Assembly (NCBI GenBank): GCA_024364735.1
Contig: JAGFNQ010004027.1
Location: forward strand, 1-64,000
From: Boesenbergia rotunda
Lineage: Eukaryota > Streptophyta > Magnoliopsida > Zingiberales > Zingiberaceae
Length of the DNA: 64,000 bases
Direction: 5' to 3'
The translations under genes were made by a program, and so were the position numbers. Below, piece after piece: positions 1 through 10,207 of this stretch; the stretch's first letter is position 1; each line of letters starts with the position of its first letter. The notes beneath the pieces are model-generated. The model was not told where the DNA came from. It was given only the letters and a program-made list of their open reading frames with translations, and did no database searches.

Positions 1-482
1 CTCCAAAATGAGAGCCTAGTCGAACCGACGCCTAATGTTCCCTCAAGGGAGAACGCGTCCTCACCTACTCTCTCGGAGAGAATTTACCTGGTGCCAACCG
101 GATCCTTCGCCAGGACTTTTTGCCCGGCAGCCCTTCGCCAGGTCTTGGTTTTCGCCTAGCAGCCCTTCGCCAGGACTTGGTTTTCGCCTAGCAGCCCTTC
201 GCCAGGACTTGGTTTTCGCCTAGCAGCCCTTCGCCAGGACTTGGTTTTCTGACAGCCCATCGTCAGGTGCCTGCATCCCTTCGCTAGGACTTGGTTTTCG
301 CCCAGCAACCCTTCGCCAGGACTTGGTTTCCTGACAGCCCATCGTCAGGTGCCTAGCATCCCTTCGCTAGGACTTGGTTTCCTGCACTCTCAAGCAACAT
401 TGTTAGACAACAAATAACCCTTAACTTTGAATCCTTTGCCAATATCAAAACAAGGTTCGATCTGGTGCTTCCTGCACCAACG
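1..482 (-). repeat. 3' LTR of gag-only element, truncated by window start
   Basis: This sequence repeats the right-hand 480 bp of the LTR at 4672-6049, including the tandem 'CCTTCGCCAGGACTTGG' units and the terminal GCACCAAC. Its inner end reads CACCAACG where the other copy reads CACCAACA. The inner end is directly followed by the polypurine tract. Confidence 0.9.
128..383. repeat. Tandem ~31-bp units inside LTR
   Basis: Units of about 31 bp with core CTTCGCCAGGACTTGG recur head to tail, with variants reading CATCGTCAGGTGCCT and CTTCGCTAGGACTTGG. The same array is found at 5694-5951 in the other LTR, and a diverged form occurs at 53110-53390 in the solo LTR. Confidence 0.85.
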
Positions 483-496
483 ATCTCCCCCTTTTT
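483..496 (-). other. Polypurine tract of gag-only element
   Basis: The minus strand reads AAAAAGGGGGAGAT immediately before the LTR start, the usual plus-strand primer of Copia-type elements. Confidence 0.8.
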
Positions 497-3040
497 GATT
501 ATGGCAACACAATTCAAAGTTAAGGAAAAAGATAGCAGTTTAAGCATAAAGGTTAAGACTAATAAAACATATCAATTCGTAACAGTCTAAACCCAAATGT
601 AATTTGAACAGTGAAAAGAGAGAGAAAAAAAATTTCTCATGCTCATTCTCCTCCTGAATAATTAACTTAACTCTTAACTTTGACCTTTCCTCCCCCTTTG
701 ACATATATCAAAAACAAGCATGGGTGAACAAGGTATCTAACAGGGATTTATGAGTTTTTCTAAGTGCTTTATATTTTTGACAAAGTATTTTTCAAGAATC
801 GAGTAAAAGCATTTTCAAAACTTGATTTTTGAGAAAATTAAGTAAAAAAATACCCGTTAAATACTTAAGTACTTAGAAATGATTTTTGAAAAGAATTGTT
901 AAGTACTTAGAAATATTATTCAGTACTTAAAATGATAAAGTTAAGTATTTAACTTGATTTGGGGAGAATATGGTTTTTGAAAAAGAATTAAGTGCTTAAT
1001 ATGTTTTTTGAAAGAATTAAGTAAGTACTTAAAACATTTTGAAAAAGAAGTTAATACTTTTTGAAGAGAGACAAAAAAAATTTAAATTTGAGAGTTTTTG
1101 ATTCCCACTCTTCTTTCCAATCTCTCCCCCTAGATATATATCAATAACGGAATATGTTTTGAAAGAAGTTTTGAGAAGAAATTGTGTATCATAGCTTATG
1201 AGTTTTAAAAACATAAAAAAACTTGGTATAACTCTTAAAAGCATAGCAAAAGCTTAAATTTCCAGATTAAGTCCATTTTGAAGAGTATTATGCAAAAAAA
1301 ATATTTTGTATTTGAAAAAAAATTCGAAAAAGAGTTTTGAAAAGATTTTTCAAGTACTTTTGAGATAAAATATGATTTGAAATACATACGTACTTTTAGA
1401 AAAGTATTAGATATTTTTTTTTTGAAAACAAATCTGACACAATCCTAGGAAGTCTTGTTAACTACAAGGACATTTCCTAAGTGTCCTGGAAATTTTCAAC
1501 CTCAAAAAAAATGATAGTACTTAAAAATATATGTTAAAAAGTGTGTGAACTTTTGAAGGTTCAATGTTTTACTTAACTTGGTTCATTTTCCAGTCTGACA
1601 CCATCCTAGGAAACCTTGTTGACTACAAGGACATTTCCTAAGTGTCCTGGAAATTTTTCAACCTAAGTAAATATTATTTCGAAAACAATTTCATAAGTCA
1701 CACAAATTCTAACAAATAGTATTTTGAAAAACTTAGATTTTTGCAGGAGTTTGAAATAAAGCATGTTATTAAATAATTCCTTTAATTTTGACCTCCCCTT
1801 AAACTTGACTCAGTCCTGGGAAGCTTGTTGACCACAAGTACTCTTCCTTTGAGTCTTAAGGTTTGAGTCAGATTAGAAAGAACTGTTTAACAAAGACATA
1901 AGTAAAAAGAAACTTTTTCTGAAGTTTTTCTTTTGACTTAGACTCCCCCTTAATTTGACACATCCTAGGAGTCCTTGAAGATCATGAAGTGGACCTTTCC
2001 TCTGTGTCTTTAGGGTTTGTCAAGATCAAAAGAAGCACTTTTGAACAATCTTCTGAGTATGATAACTTTCAAGGAGATAAATTTTTGAAAACTCAATTTG
2101 GAATAACACAGTTTAAAAAAATTTGAAATGATAATAATTTTTCCAAAGCGATAGTAATATATTAAGGTTTTTGAATCAACTTTTGAAAGCTTTATTTTGA
2201 TATGAAAATAAGTTTTAAAGGATAAGGATTTTGAGAAATCTAAAAAAACATTAAGAAGAACTCCCCCTGTATCCGACATAGACTGACTTTATCTAAGACC
2301 TTAGTGTTGACTAGGTTTGACCATGTTAATCATGGTTTGACTATGTTGGAATTATCCTCTGAATTAGAACACAACATAAAAGAAATTTTAATTGAACTTA
2401 ATTTTCCTGTCTCACCCAATCTAGGATTTTCAAACAGTTAACCTTAAAAGTTCTTTGTGAGACAGGTTTGAAGGTAAAAATTAATTTTGAAAAGGAATTT
2501 TTATTTATTTTGAAAAAAGTTATTTAATTTTCAAAACAGATTTGATAAAAAAAATAAGTTTAGAAAGCAGAAATTTTGAACACTGATTAAGTGATTTTTG
2601 AAACAGAATAAGTTTGAAAAATAGAAATTTTGAAAACAGATTAGAATCTATAATTATTTGAAATTTGTGTTAGATTCGAATTTGACAAAAGATAATTTGA
2701 ATTTGAATTTCAGAAATTGGCTTCCAGGTCTTGGCGAGGCACTAGGCCTTCTTTGGCCGTAGCCTTATGGGATCATCCACCCTTTCCTTGACAAAGCCTT
2801 TTAATGAAATTTCATTTTTAAACTAAATTAGGTCATTTTCTGGTCTAACTAGCTTGGGTCTTGGATCGGTAGCTTCGGCTGGTTTCACCAGTCTAAAGAG
2901 ACCAAGTAGACTTGATCTTATTAGAGTTGGTTTCCCCAACGTACTATCATCTCACCTCCTCCCAATACTATGTTTTCAAATTTCAAGTAATTGGTTAAGT
3001 CCTTAAGCTATCTAGTCCTATGAATAGCCAAAACAAAACT
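497..3040. other. Non-coding interior replacing pol
   Basis: About 2.5 kb of AT-rich DNA without a convincing coding frame on either strand. It holds many poly-A/T-rich repeats of the type 'GTACTTAGAAAT' and 'TTTTGAAAA', and the TCCTAGGA-centred repeats listed separately. In element orientation this lies where protease, integrase and reverse transcriptase would be expected. Confidence 0.7.
1432..2035. repeat. Four diverged ~75-bp repeats centred on TCCTAGGA
   Basis: Copies lie near 1432-1506, 1594-1668, 1805-1880 and 1955-2035. Each starts with a variant of TCTGACACNATCCTAGGA, continues with ACTACAAGGACATTTCCT and ends near GTGTCCTGGAAAT. The first two are nearly identical; the last two are more diverged. 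TCCTAGGA is a perfect 8-bp palindrome. Confidence 0.75.
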
Positions 3041-4225
3041 TCAGATAATGTCATAGTGAGGAGAAATTTCTGGATTTTCTAAGTTTGCAAAATTATTAAT
3101 CAGTTTTTCTTGTATATCAATTTTAATTTTCAAAGTCTCATTTTCTTGTCTTAACATTTTGAATTTTGACTTTGCTAATATACATGATTTCATTAAGTTA
3201 TCTAAGCATGCATCCATATCTAAATTTGACCAAGGGAGATTAATGAAACTATCAGTATTCAAGGTAAAGAGTTGATTTGGATGTAAATTACAGTTACCCA
3301 TTTTGGTTGGTTGCCCTGGATCTTTGTAACGTTTATCTGTGCATTCCTCTTTGTAATGCCCAACCTCCTGACACTTGAAGCATTGGATGCGACTCTTGTT
3401 CTTTCGTGCTTTTGGAGCTCGTTCCTTTGTCGCCGTCGGTGGTATCGTTTGAATCTTTCGAGTAGGACACTTAGTTTGGTAGTGCCCTCTCTCCCTGCAT
3501 ATGTAACAAATTATATGATTTTTAAAATTCAAATTTGTAATTTTACCTTTTGATTCCTTATTAGGAATCTCCCCCTTAATTGTTGCTGTCTCGGATCTAA
3601 ATTCATCTTCTGATTCCGTGTCTGAGTCGGATTTGGGTACCGGTTGAAGCTCCTTCTTTAGTGGTTCTCTTGGAGTTTTCCCTGCAAAAGTTATACCTTC
3701 CTCGACCATTGCAGTATCAGCTTGATTATTTAATTCTAATTTAGAAAAGAATTTGAAATTGGTTACCATTTCAGTCAGTTCGTCGTCTGATTCTGCTGGT
3801 TCGATTTCGACTCTGGGTTCAGGTTCAGACTCTGACTCGGCTGTCTGTGCTTGGACCGAGAGTGCGAGATAACTTACCTGATCTTCTTCTTCATCTGAGA
3901 TTTCTTGATGAAGATTGATCAATTTCTCCCAAATTTCTCTAGCACATCCAAATGAACCGACTAGCTTGAGTTATTCGTTGGTTAGACCGCATTGAAGAAT
4001 TGCAGTTGCTCTTGCATCAGTCTCAATTTGGTTGAGGGTTGGTTCATCCAGTTTGTCCCATGCAATTGATAGTCCATCTTCTGTAGGGGGGTGGAACCCT
4101 GTTTGAATGATCATCCATATGTCCATGTGGGCCTTCAGAAGGGACTCCATTTGACTTCTCCAAGAATTGATGTTCTCGCCGGAGAGGAGTGGTGGACGGA
4201 TGCTATTCCATTCTTGATTGGCCAT
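3041..4225 (-). pseudogene. Degenerate Copia-type gag with two CCHC zinc knuckles
   Basis: Gag forms the virus-like particle that packages retroelement RNA. The frame opens at 4225 with MANQEWNSIRPPLLSG, typical of Copia gag starts of the 'RPPLLDGxNYxxW' type (the same type as at 60536). It runs to an in-frame TAA at 3968-3970 and continues in the same frame through LVGSFGCAREIWEKLINLH. The frame then jumps straight into an acidic Glu/Asp-rich region, so the central gag helices appear deleted. Two zinc knuckles follow, CYICRERGHYQTKC and CFKCQEVGHYKEEC, which bind RNA, and then a C-terminal basic and coiled region. No protease follows. The recognition is firm; the deletion is inferred by comparison with the fuller gag at 60536. 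Confidence 0.8.
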
Positions 4226-4657
4226 TAGTTTAAATCCTGCACACAATAAAAAACAGAGATGTACCAAGACTTAGTCTTGGATTAGTAGTGCGGGAGCAAC
4301 AAAAAAATATTGCACGAATTTTGAGGGAAAATATTAAAATAATAATCAAATTTTTTAGAAAATGTTGATTTTAACAATATTGATTAATGAAGAAAAAGTA
4401 AGAAAAAAAATTTCTCGAATTAAGGTAGCACGAATTTCGAGGAAAAATATTAAAATAATAATAAAAATTTTATGACAAATTTTCACAAATTGATTCTTTT
4501 ATCAATTCTGACTTATGGTGAAAAAATGAGAATTCAGAATTGAAAAAGGCGTAAGGATATTTTAAATACACTCACAGATATTATTTATTTAAAAAATAAA
4601 GCAAAAAAATCCGAAAAAAATTTCAAAGTGGTGGTTGCACCAACTTTGAATAACCCC
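4226..4657 (-). other. 5' leader of gag-only element
   Basis: AT-rich DNA between primer site and gag with an internal repeat around GCACGAATTT(C/T)GAGG(A/G)AAAATATTAAAATAATAAT (near 4313-4360 and 4429-4470). No coding potential seen. Confidence 0.6.
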
Positions 4658-4669
4658 GCTCTGATACCA
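4658..4669 (-). other. Primer-binding site, initiator tRNA-Met
   Basis: The minus strand reads TGGTATCAGAGC, two bases inside the LTR end. This is the exact complement of the 3' end of plant initiator tRNA-Met and fixes both element polarity and the LTR boundary. Confidence 0.95.
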
Positions 4670-4671
4670 CT

Positions 4672-6049
4672 TGTTGGATCGAGAAAGACCGATAGAGGGG
4701 GGGTGAATATCGGAAAATGTTCGGATTTAAAAGAAAGAGCAGTTACGCAGCGGAATAAAATCAAACAACGCAAACACCAGTAGTTTACTTGGTTCGGAGC
4801 CTGGGTCGACTCCTACTCCAAGGCCCACGGTCGTTGACCGTTTACTTTGGGCAATTCTATAATGCGCAAAACGGTTACAGAGTAAGATTACAAAAATGAC
4901 TGTAAATAGAAAGTTACACTCTGTTTTACCAACTCCCGGTTGTAGATCGAGTTTCGGTGCAGCGGGAGGTCGATGACGCTACGAACTTGAGTTGGGAAGT
5001 TCCTGGAGCAGAGCGTAGTCGTCAGAGCGTTTGGAAGCGTTGAATGAAAGCGGTGTTGAAGCTAGGGGAGGGGTGCTATTTATAGCACCTAGGGGCGCCC
5101 TGGTCGTCGAGGGCGCCCTGCCACGTGTCTCCCGATCCGTGCTTCGCTCGGTCAAGCCTTATCGCACCAGAATAGGGATGAGGTTTGACCTCTGGGGCGC
5201 CCTGGTCGCAGAGGGCGCCTTGGTTGACTTTTTCCGCGCAGAAGACTCGGCTGTGGATAGAGCTGAGGCTTCGCAGACAGAGCTGGAGGCGCCTTGGCTG
5301 CTGAAGGCGCCTTCACTGACGAAGGCGCCTTCGCTGCTGAGGGCGCCTTGCCCAGTAAGCAGCTGAAGCCCATTTGCTTCGTTTGGTTCTGGTTCACCTT
5401 GAGGGCGCCCTGGACACTTAGGGTGCCTTACTCAGCTGTTGCCTCACTCCTTTGAGGCTCTCTGAGTTGCAGACACACGTCCCTTTGGTCCTGCATCAAG
5501 GGTTAGTCCAAAACACAACAAAACAATAATTTTATACAGCCTTAGCTGTCTTGGTTCTGACTTTGGTCTCCAAAATGGAGCCCTAGGTCGAACCGACGCC
5601 TAATGTTCCCTCAAGGGGAACGCGTCCTCACCTACTCCTCTCGGGAGAATTTACCTGGTGCCAACCGGCTCCTCCAGTTGGACTTTTGCCCGGCAGCCCT
5701 TCGCCAGGTCTTGGTTTTCGCCTAGCAGCCCTTCGCCAGGACTTGGTTTTCGCCTAGCAGCCCTTCGCCAGGACTTGGTTTTCGCCTAGCAGCCCTTCGC
5801 CAGGACTTGGTTTTCTGACAGCCCATCGTCAGGTGCCTAGCATCCCTTCGCTAGGACTTGGTTTTCGCCCAGCAACCCTTCGCCAGGACTTGGTTTCCTG
5901 ACAGCCCATCGTCAGGTGCCTAGCATCCCTTCGCTAGGACTTGGTTTCCTGCACTCTCAAGCAGCATTGTTAGACAACAAATAACCCTTAACTTTGAATC
6001 CTTTGCCAATATCAAAACAAGGTTCGATCTGGTGCTTCCTGCACCAACA
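4672..6049 (-). repeat. 5' LTR of gag-only element (1378 bp)
   Basis: In element orientation it begins TGTTGGTGCAGG and ends CGATCCAACA, giving TG...CA ends. It holds a TATA-like element at 5077-5085, a cluster of GGCGCC-containing repeats (about 5090-5430) and the 31-bp tandem units (5694-5951). A diverged relative is the solo LTR at 50054-53499. Confidence 0.9.
5077..5085 (-). promoter_or_regulatory. Candidate LTR TATA box in a palindrome
   Basis: The minus strand reads CTATAAATA inside the near-palindrome GTGCTATTTATAGCAC. It sits a plausible distance inside the LTR for the retroelement promoter. The solo LTR relative has TATATAAAG at about 50465-50473. Confidence 0.55.
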
Positions 6050-8438
6050 AAATGTCCTAAGGCAATCGCCTTATGATTGTAATTATTTATTTTAATAAAT
6101 GAATATTCACTATTTGAGTATACATGTTTGTGTATTTGATTGAGATCTTAAACTCATTTACTGAATGTCCGAAAACAATTCACAGCATGAGAATTTGTGA
6201 TGAATTCACAACTAGTGATTATCTCTACATGTGCAATTGTGAAGTATTGAAATTGTCCCTAGTCGATGAATTGATAAATACGGACACTATAAATTCTGTT
6301 GAGACTAGCATGGGTTATTCTCTAATCAGCTGATTCTCACTGGCTGGTGACATTGAGATGTCCGGAGATAAACATGAATGCTAGTTAAGGGAACTAGTTC
6401 ATTGAAGTGACTGGCTGTAAAACTTCATATGGTAGTCTATATATAGATATGTCAATGAAGTTCTTACTACAGCTTAAGTGCGATGTTCCTTTGACTTGCG
6501 GTGTTCAAGTCATCTTGGTCATGGAGACTTATACTTTGACATCTTAAGCAAGCATCTCCAAGGAGGTGTGGACCCAGGATGATTGGGTATAAGCCGAAGT
6601 GTCCGAAGATGTTTGAACAGCTTACAAAGGATTCACCACTCCTTGCGAGGAGATGTATACCCGAGGCCTATCGTCGGATTGTTACTCGAAGCCTCTGTCC
6701 AGAGCATGACATCTTCAGAGTATGAATCTCTTAAATGCATGAGAGTAATTAGAATCCGTAGGACGAGAAAACGTTACTTGGGCTAGGTGTGACGTAGTCA
6801 GCCTAGTGGGGACCGACACACATAGACCATGTCCTGAACCAAGTGGGTATAAGATGGTGAAGGGAAATGGGCACGATTCATTATAGCTGCTGAAGGATTT
6901 CTGAATTGTTTCTGAGGTCAACCGTTGATCTTTCGATTAATTGGGGATCATAATGTACTACTAGGTGCCACTCATGATCGTTATATAATTAATTGATTAA
7001 TTATAGACTATCTACATAAATCGAAAGCCTATTTAGTCACACGCACTACGAGTAATCTGAGGGATTTAAAACGAGTTGAAAATTGGATTTTCCAATCAAG
7101 AAAGATTAAGTTTGGTTGAGCCAAACGATTAGTCAAAACTGAATTTATTTCAGACGCATCGGAAGCATAGAATGGCTAAGTCTTTAAAGACTTAATGGGT
7201 GAATTAAATAAGTTTAATTCATTAAGGGATTTGATTCAAGGTGGTATGTTTTATTATAAGCTTAAAATAATCCATGGGATTATTTGAATTAAAATAAACC
7301 AAAGAGTTGGTTTGTTTTATAAAAATTTATAATAAATCAAAGATGACAAAATTTAATCCATTGGTGGGTTTTGAACCATAGACCTTTGGTTTGGATGAAA
7401 ACTTGGCCGATCACTTGAGTTGAATTCTCTCGTGTGTAAATTTTGGCCTGTAATTTATTTGAACCAAGATGGGTCGACCAAGGAGAATATTCTCCTTGGT
7501 TTGGCCGGCCCTCTCTCTCTCCTTCTCTTTTGTTTTGTTTTAATCAATCATGGATTGATTGGAGAATTATTCCATAAGATGGAAGAGGCTTGATTGATTT
7601 TTATCATGAATTAAAATTTGATTTTAATCATGAGACATAAATCAATTATGGTTTGATATAAAAATTATGCCAAAATTAAAATGCTTGGTTGTTTTTTTAT
7701 CATGAATTAAAATTTGATTTTAATCATGAGACAAAAATCAATTATGGTTTGATATAAAAATTATGCCAAAATTGAGAGGCTTGATTGAGGAGGAGCTCCC
7801 TATATAAAGGACCCAAGGGGTGCTATGAAAAATGATCCATCCAAGTATTCTTGCCTGGGCTCTCTCCCTCTCCTCCCTTCTTCCTCTTGGTAGGCCACAA
7901 AGTTCTTCTCCCTTCTTCTTGCCGTGAGCACAAGGAGAAGCACCGAGGCGACGAAGTTCTTCCGTTGGGACGATCTTTCTCTCCGGCCATCATCACCTTG
8001 GGATTGGGCGCAAGTCATCTTCCTCCTTCTCGCCGGAATTGTGATTCCGGCCAACCTTGGTAGTGAGTTTTTCCGATGTGATTACTTCTCTCTTGTTTTT
8101 TCTTGTCGCGTTCTCGGAGAATCTAGTAGTTCTCGAGAACACGAAACTCGTGGCTTTGCGACCGAAGATACTCGGCGTGGCGAATAGAGGCGGAGCTTCC
8201 GAGGGACGCTTACGGTTGGATCTCGTCCCTTTCTTCGAGTTACGCTAGGTAATAAGTAAATTAGTTTACGTTTCTGCAAAATTTTAAATATATGATCATG
8301 TCTACATAAGATAAAGTTGCATGCTTAGATGTGTGGTTAAATAATCTGAGAAATTATTTATGCTAAATCTTCCGCTGCACATAATTAATTTTAAAATTAC
8401 GAACCCGCATCCATGTCAACATGCACCCGGTCCCGACA
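6050..8438 (+). repeat. Copia 5' LTR, missing first ~20 bp
   Basis: Aligns along its whole length to 13533-15927 with few differences. It lacks the initial TGTTAGTGATATGAG present in the 3' LTR at 13516. The end reads GGTCCCGACA, followed by the primer site. Internal duplicated segments around 7590-7770 repeat 'TTATCATGAATTAAAATTTG' twice. Confidence 0.9.
7801..7808 (+). promoter_or_regulatory. Copia LTR TATA box
   Basis: TATATAAA follows GAGCTCCC and is conserved in the 3' LTR at 15287-15294. It would make U3 about 1.75 kb long and put the transcription start near 7830. Confidence 0.75.
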
Positions 8439-8439
8439 G

Positions 8440-8452
8440 TGGTATCACAGCC
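8440..8452 (+). other. Primer-binding site, tRNA-Met
   Basis: TGGTATCACAGCC lies one base after the LTR end and differs from the canonical TGGTATCAGAGCC by a single base. Confidence 0.9.
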
Positions 8453-10207
8453 AAGTTAGTGTTCGACATAATCATATAATTGTTTTGCGGAAAAGATTGT
8501 CATGATCTCAATTTTGGAAAAATTTTCCAATTATAGTAAATTTTCGATTTAGGAATTTCAAGATTTGGAAATCCTCATGAAATTTCGCAAACTTTTGAAA
8601 TACCTCTGTTTTCTGAAATTTTATGATAATTGTGAAAACTTTCCATTTTTTGAAAACTTTCCAATTTTGGAAATTTACTATTTTGAAAATTTTCCAATTT
8701 TGGAAATACGTAAGTTTCTTTGTACCAGAAACTTACAATTATTCTGAAACACTTTTATTTTTGGAAACTTTCCATTTATGGAAAACTCGCAATTTTGGGC
8801 ACTTTCTTTCAAGAAAGTCTAGACAAATTATGGGAATATTAATTGGCATTTAAATTCATAATTGGAAATTAAATTATTTATAAAATTCTTTATTTTGGAT
8901 TGAGCCTTAGGGAGCCGTCCAATTTAAAGTTAGTTGTTATAATTAAATTTCTTAAATTGAATTTAAGTTGTCAAATGTTTAATTTGGATTGAGCCTCGGG
9001 GAGCCATCCAAATTATATTATCAATAAATTCTTATTTTGGATTGTGCCTCGGGGAGCCGTCCAAATTAAGTTATTGATATTAATTTTCCATAAATAAAAT
9101 ATGTGATCAAATCTTGAAAATTTTTGAGATGATTCTCAAACGATAATTTCCTTATATGATTTATGAGGTGATGCTCTTACATATTATTGTCTCCAAAATT
9201 AATTAGGAAAATTGTTTCCTACAGAGTATATTTCCTTAAATAAGATTTTCATGAAAATAATATGTGGTTGAATTAAGGGAATCTGTCTCTTAATTTAATA
9301 AAATTTGATTTAGAGAAATCAAAGTCTTAAACATATTATTTTCGAAATTGATTATGATAATTTATAAAATTGTTTCCCAAAACAATTCCTTGAATAAAGT
9401 ATGAAATTAGAATTAGGAAATCTGGTTCCTAATTCAATTAATGAGACTTGATAAATTGAGTCACATACATACTTTATTAAGGAAATCGTTAGTACATGAT
9501 ATAATTATATGTCATGAATATGCATAAAAGAAAAGGATGAGACCCAAAACCCCTCACAAAATATTAAGGCCAACACCTTCCATTAATATGGTTAGAACCG
9601 GAGTTTTGCTTCTCGTTTGGGTTGATGGACACATCCATGCCCGGCTTGAACCGCAACATGTTCAAACCATGGAATTAGTTTATGATTAATATAGTTGGAG
9701 TCAGAGGTCAATCCTTAGTTTTGGTTGTTGGACACATCCAAGCCTGACTAAACGGTTGAATGAGCTCCAACCATATTAAAACTATTTCTTGATTAATGGG
9801 TCAGCCTTAAGCTTGGAACATCGATTTGTTGTGCCACAGCCAAGGTCGATGTAAAGAGAGGTGCAGTTGGGTGCTATGTATATTGTTGCATACTTGTTAA
9901 TGAGTTAACAACCCAATGATATATGCAAACATTCAATTAGTTGATAGCATAATGTGATAGTTACATATGTGTAATATGTAATCGGTATAATTACCTACCT
10001 TCAAGCTAAGAATAACTTAATGGACTCCAGCCATGGTTGTTCTTATCTATGGTTGGATATCAACCTATTTGGAGATGTTCCTACGATCTCCCGAATTGAT
10101 AAAAAGGGTTCGAAAAATAAATAGGATTTAATTAATGTATATTGATGCATTCTTTATCATTCTCATCACATAACCTCAATTTGTATTTCTAGGATAATCA
10201 CCTGATC
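8453..10207 (+). other. Copia leader, non-coding, with short repeats
   Basis: AT-rich sequence with no gag-like frame. It carries 'TTTTGGAAA/AACTTTCCA' runs (8510-8790) and three copies of TTGGATTGAGCCTCGGGGAG variants followed by CC(A/G)TCCAA (about 8895-8925, 8980-9015, 9035-9065). Paired motifs around 9590-9800 repeat GGACACATCCA(T/A)GCC. Unusually long for a Copia leader. Confidence 0.65.

Larger units (their letters stand above)
1..6049 (-). mobile_element. Gag-only Copia-type LTR retrotransposon (non-autonomous), left end outside window
   Basis: Read on the minus strand this is a standard LTR element. It runs 5' LTR (6049 down to 4672), tRNA-Met primer site (4669-4658), degenerate gag (4225-3041), a non-coding interior, a polypurine tract (496-483), then a 3' LTR that runs off the window start. 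No protease, integrase or reverse transcriptase can be found between gag and the polypurine tract, so it would need proteins from another element to move. The right end abuts Copia LTR sequence directly (AAATGTCC...), which suggests insertion into that LTR about 20 bp from its start. The target duplication cannot be checked because the left end is missing. Confidence 0.85.

Noticed and set aside
5031..5397. Open frames of 111 and 81 codons on both strands with repetitive Ala/Pro composition
   Set aside because: They come from GGCGCC tandem repeats in an LTR, with no start context or similarity.
7800..8279. Overlapping 60-90 codon frames in the Copia LTR, repeated at 15224-15776
   Set aside because: They are duplicated because the LTR is duplicated, lie downstream of the TATA box in the leader, and frames differ between the two LTRs.
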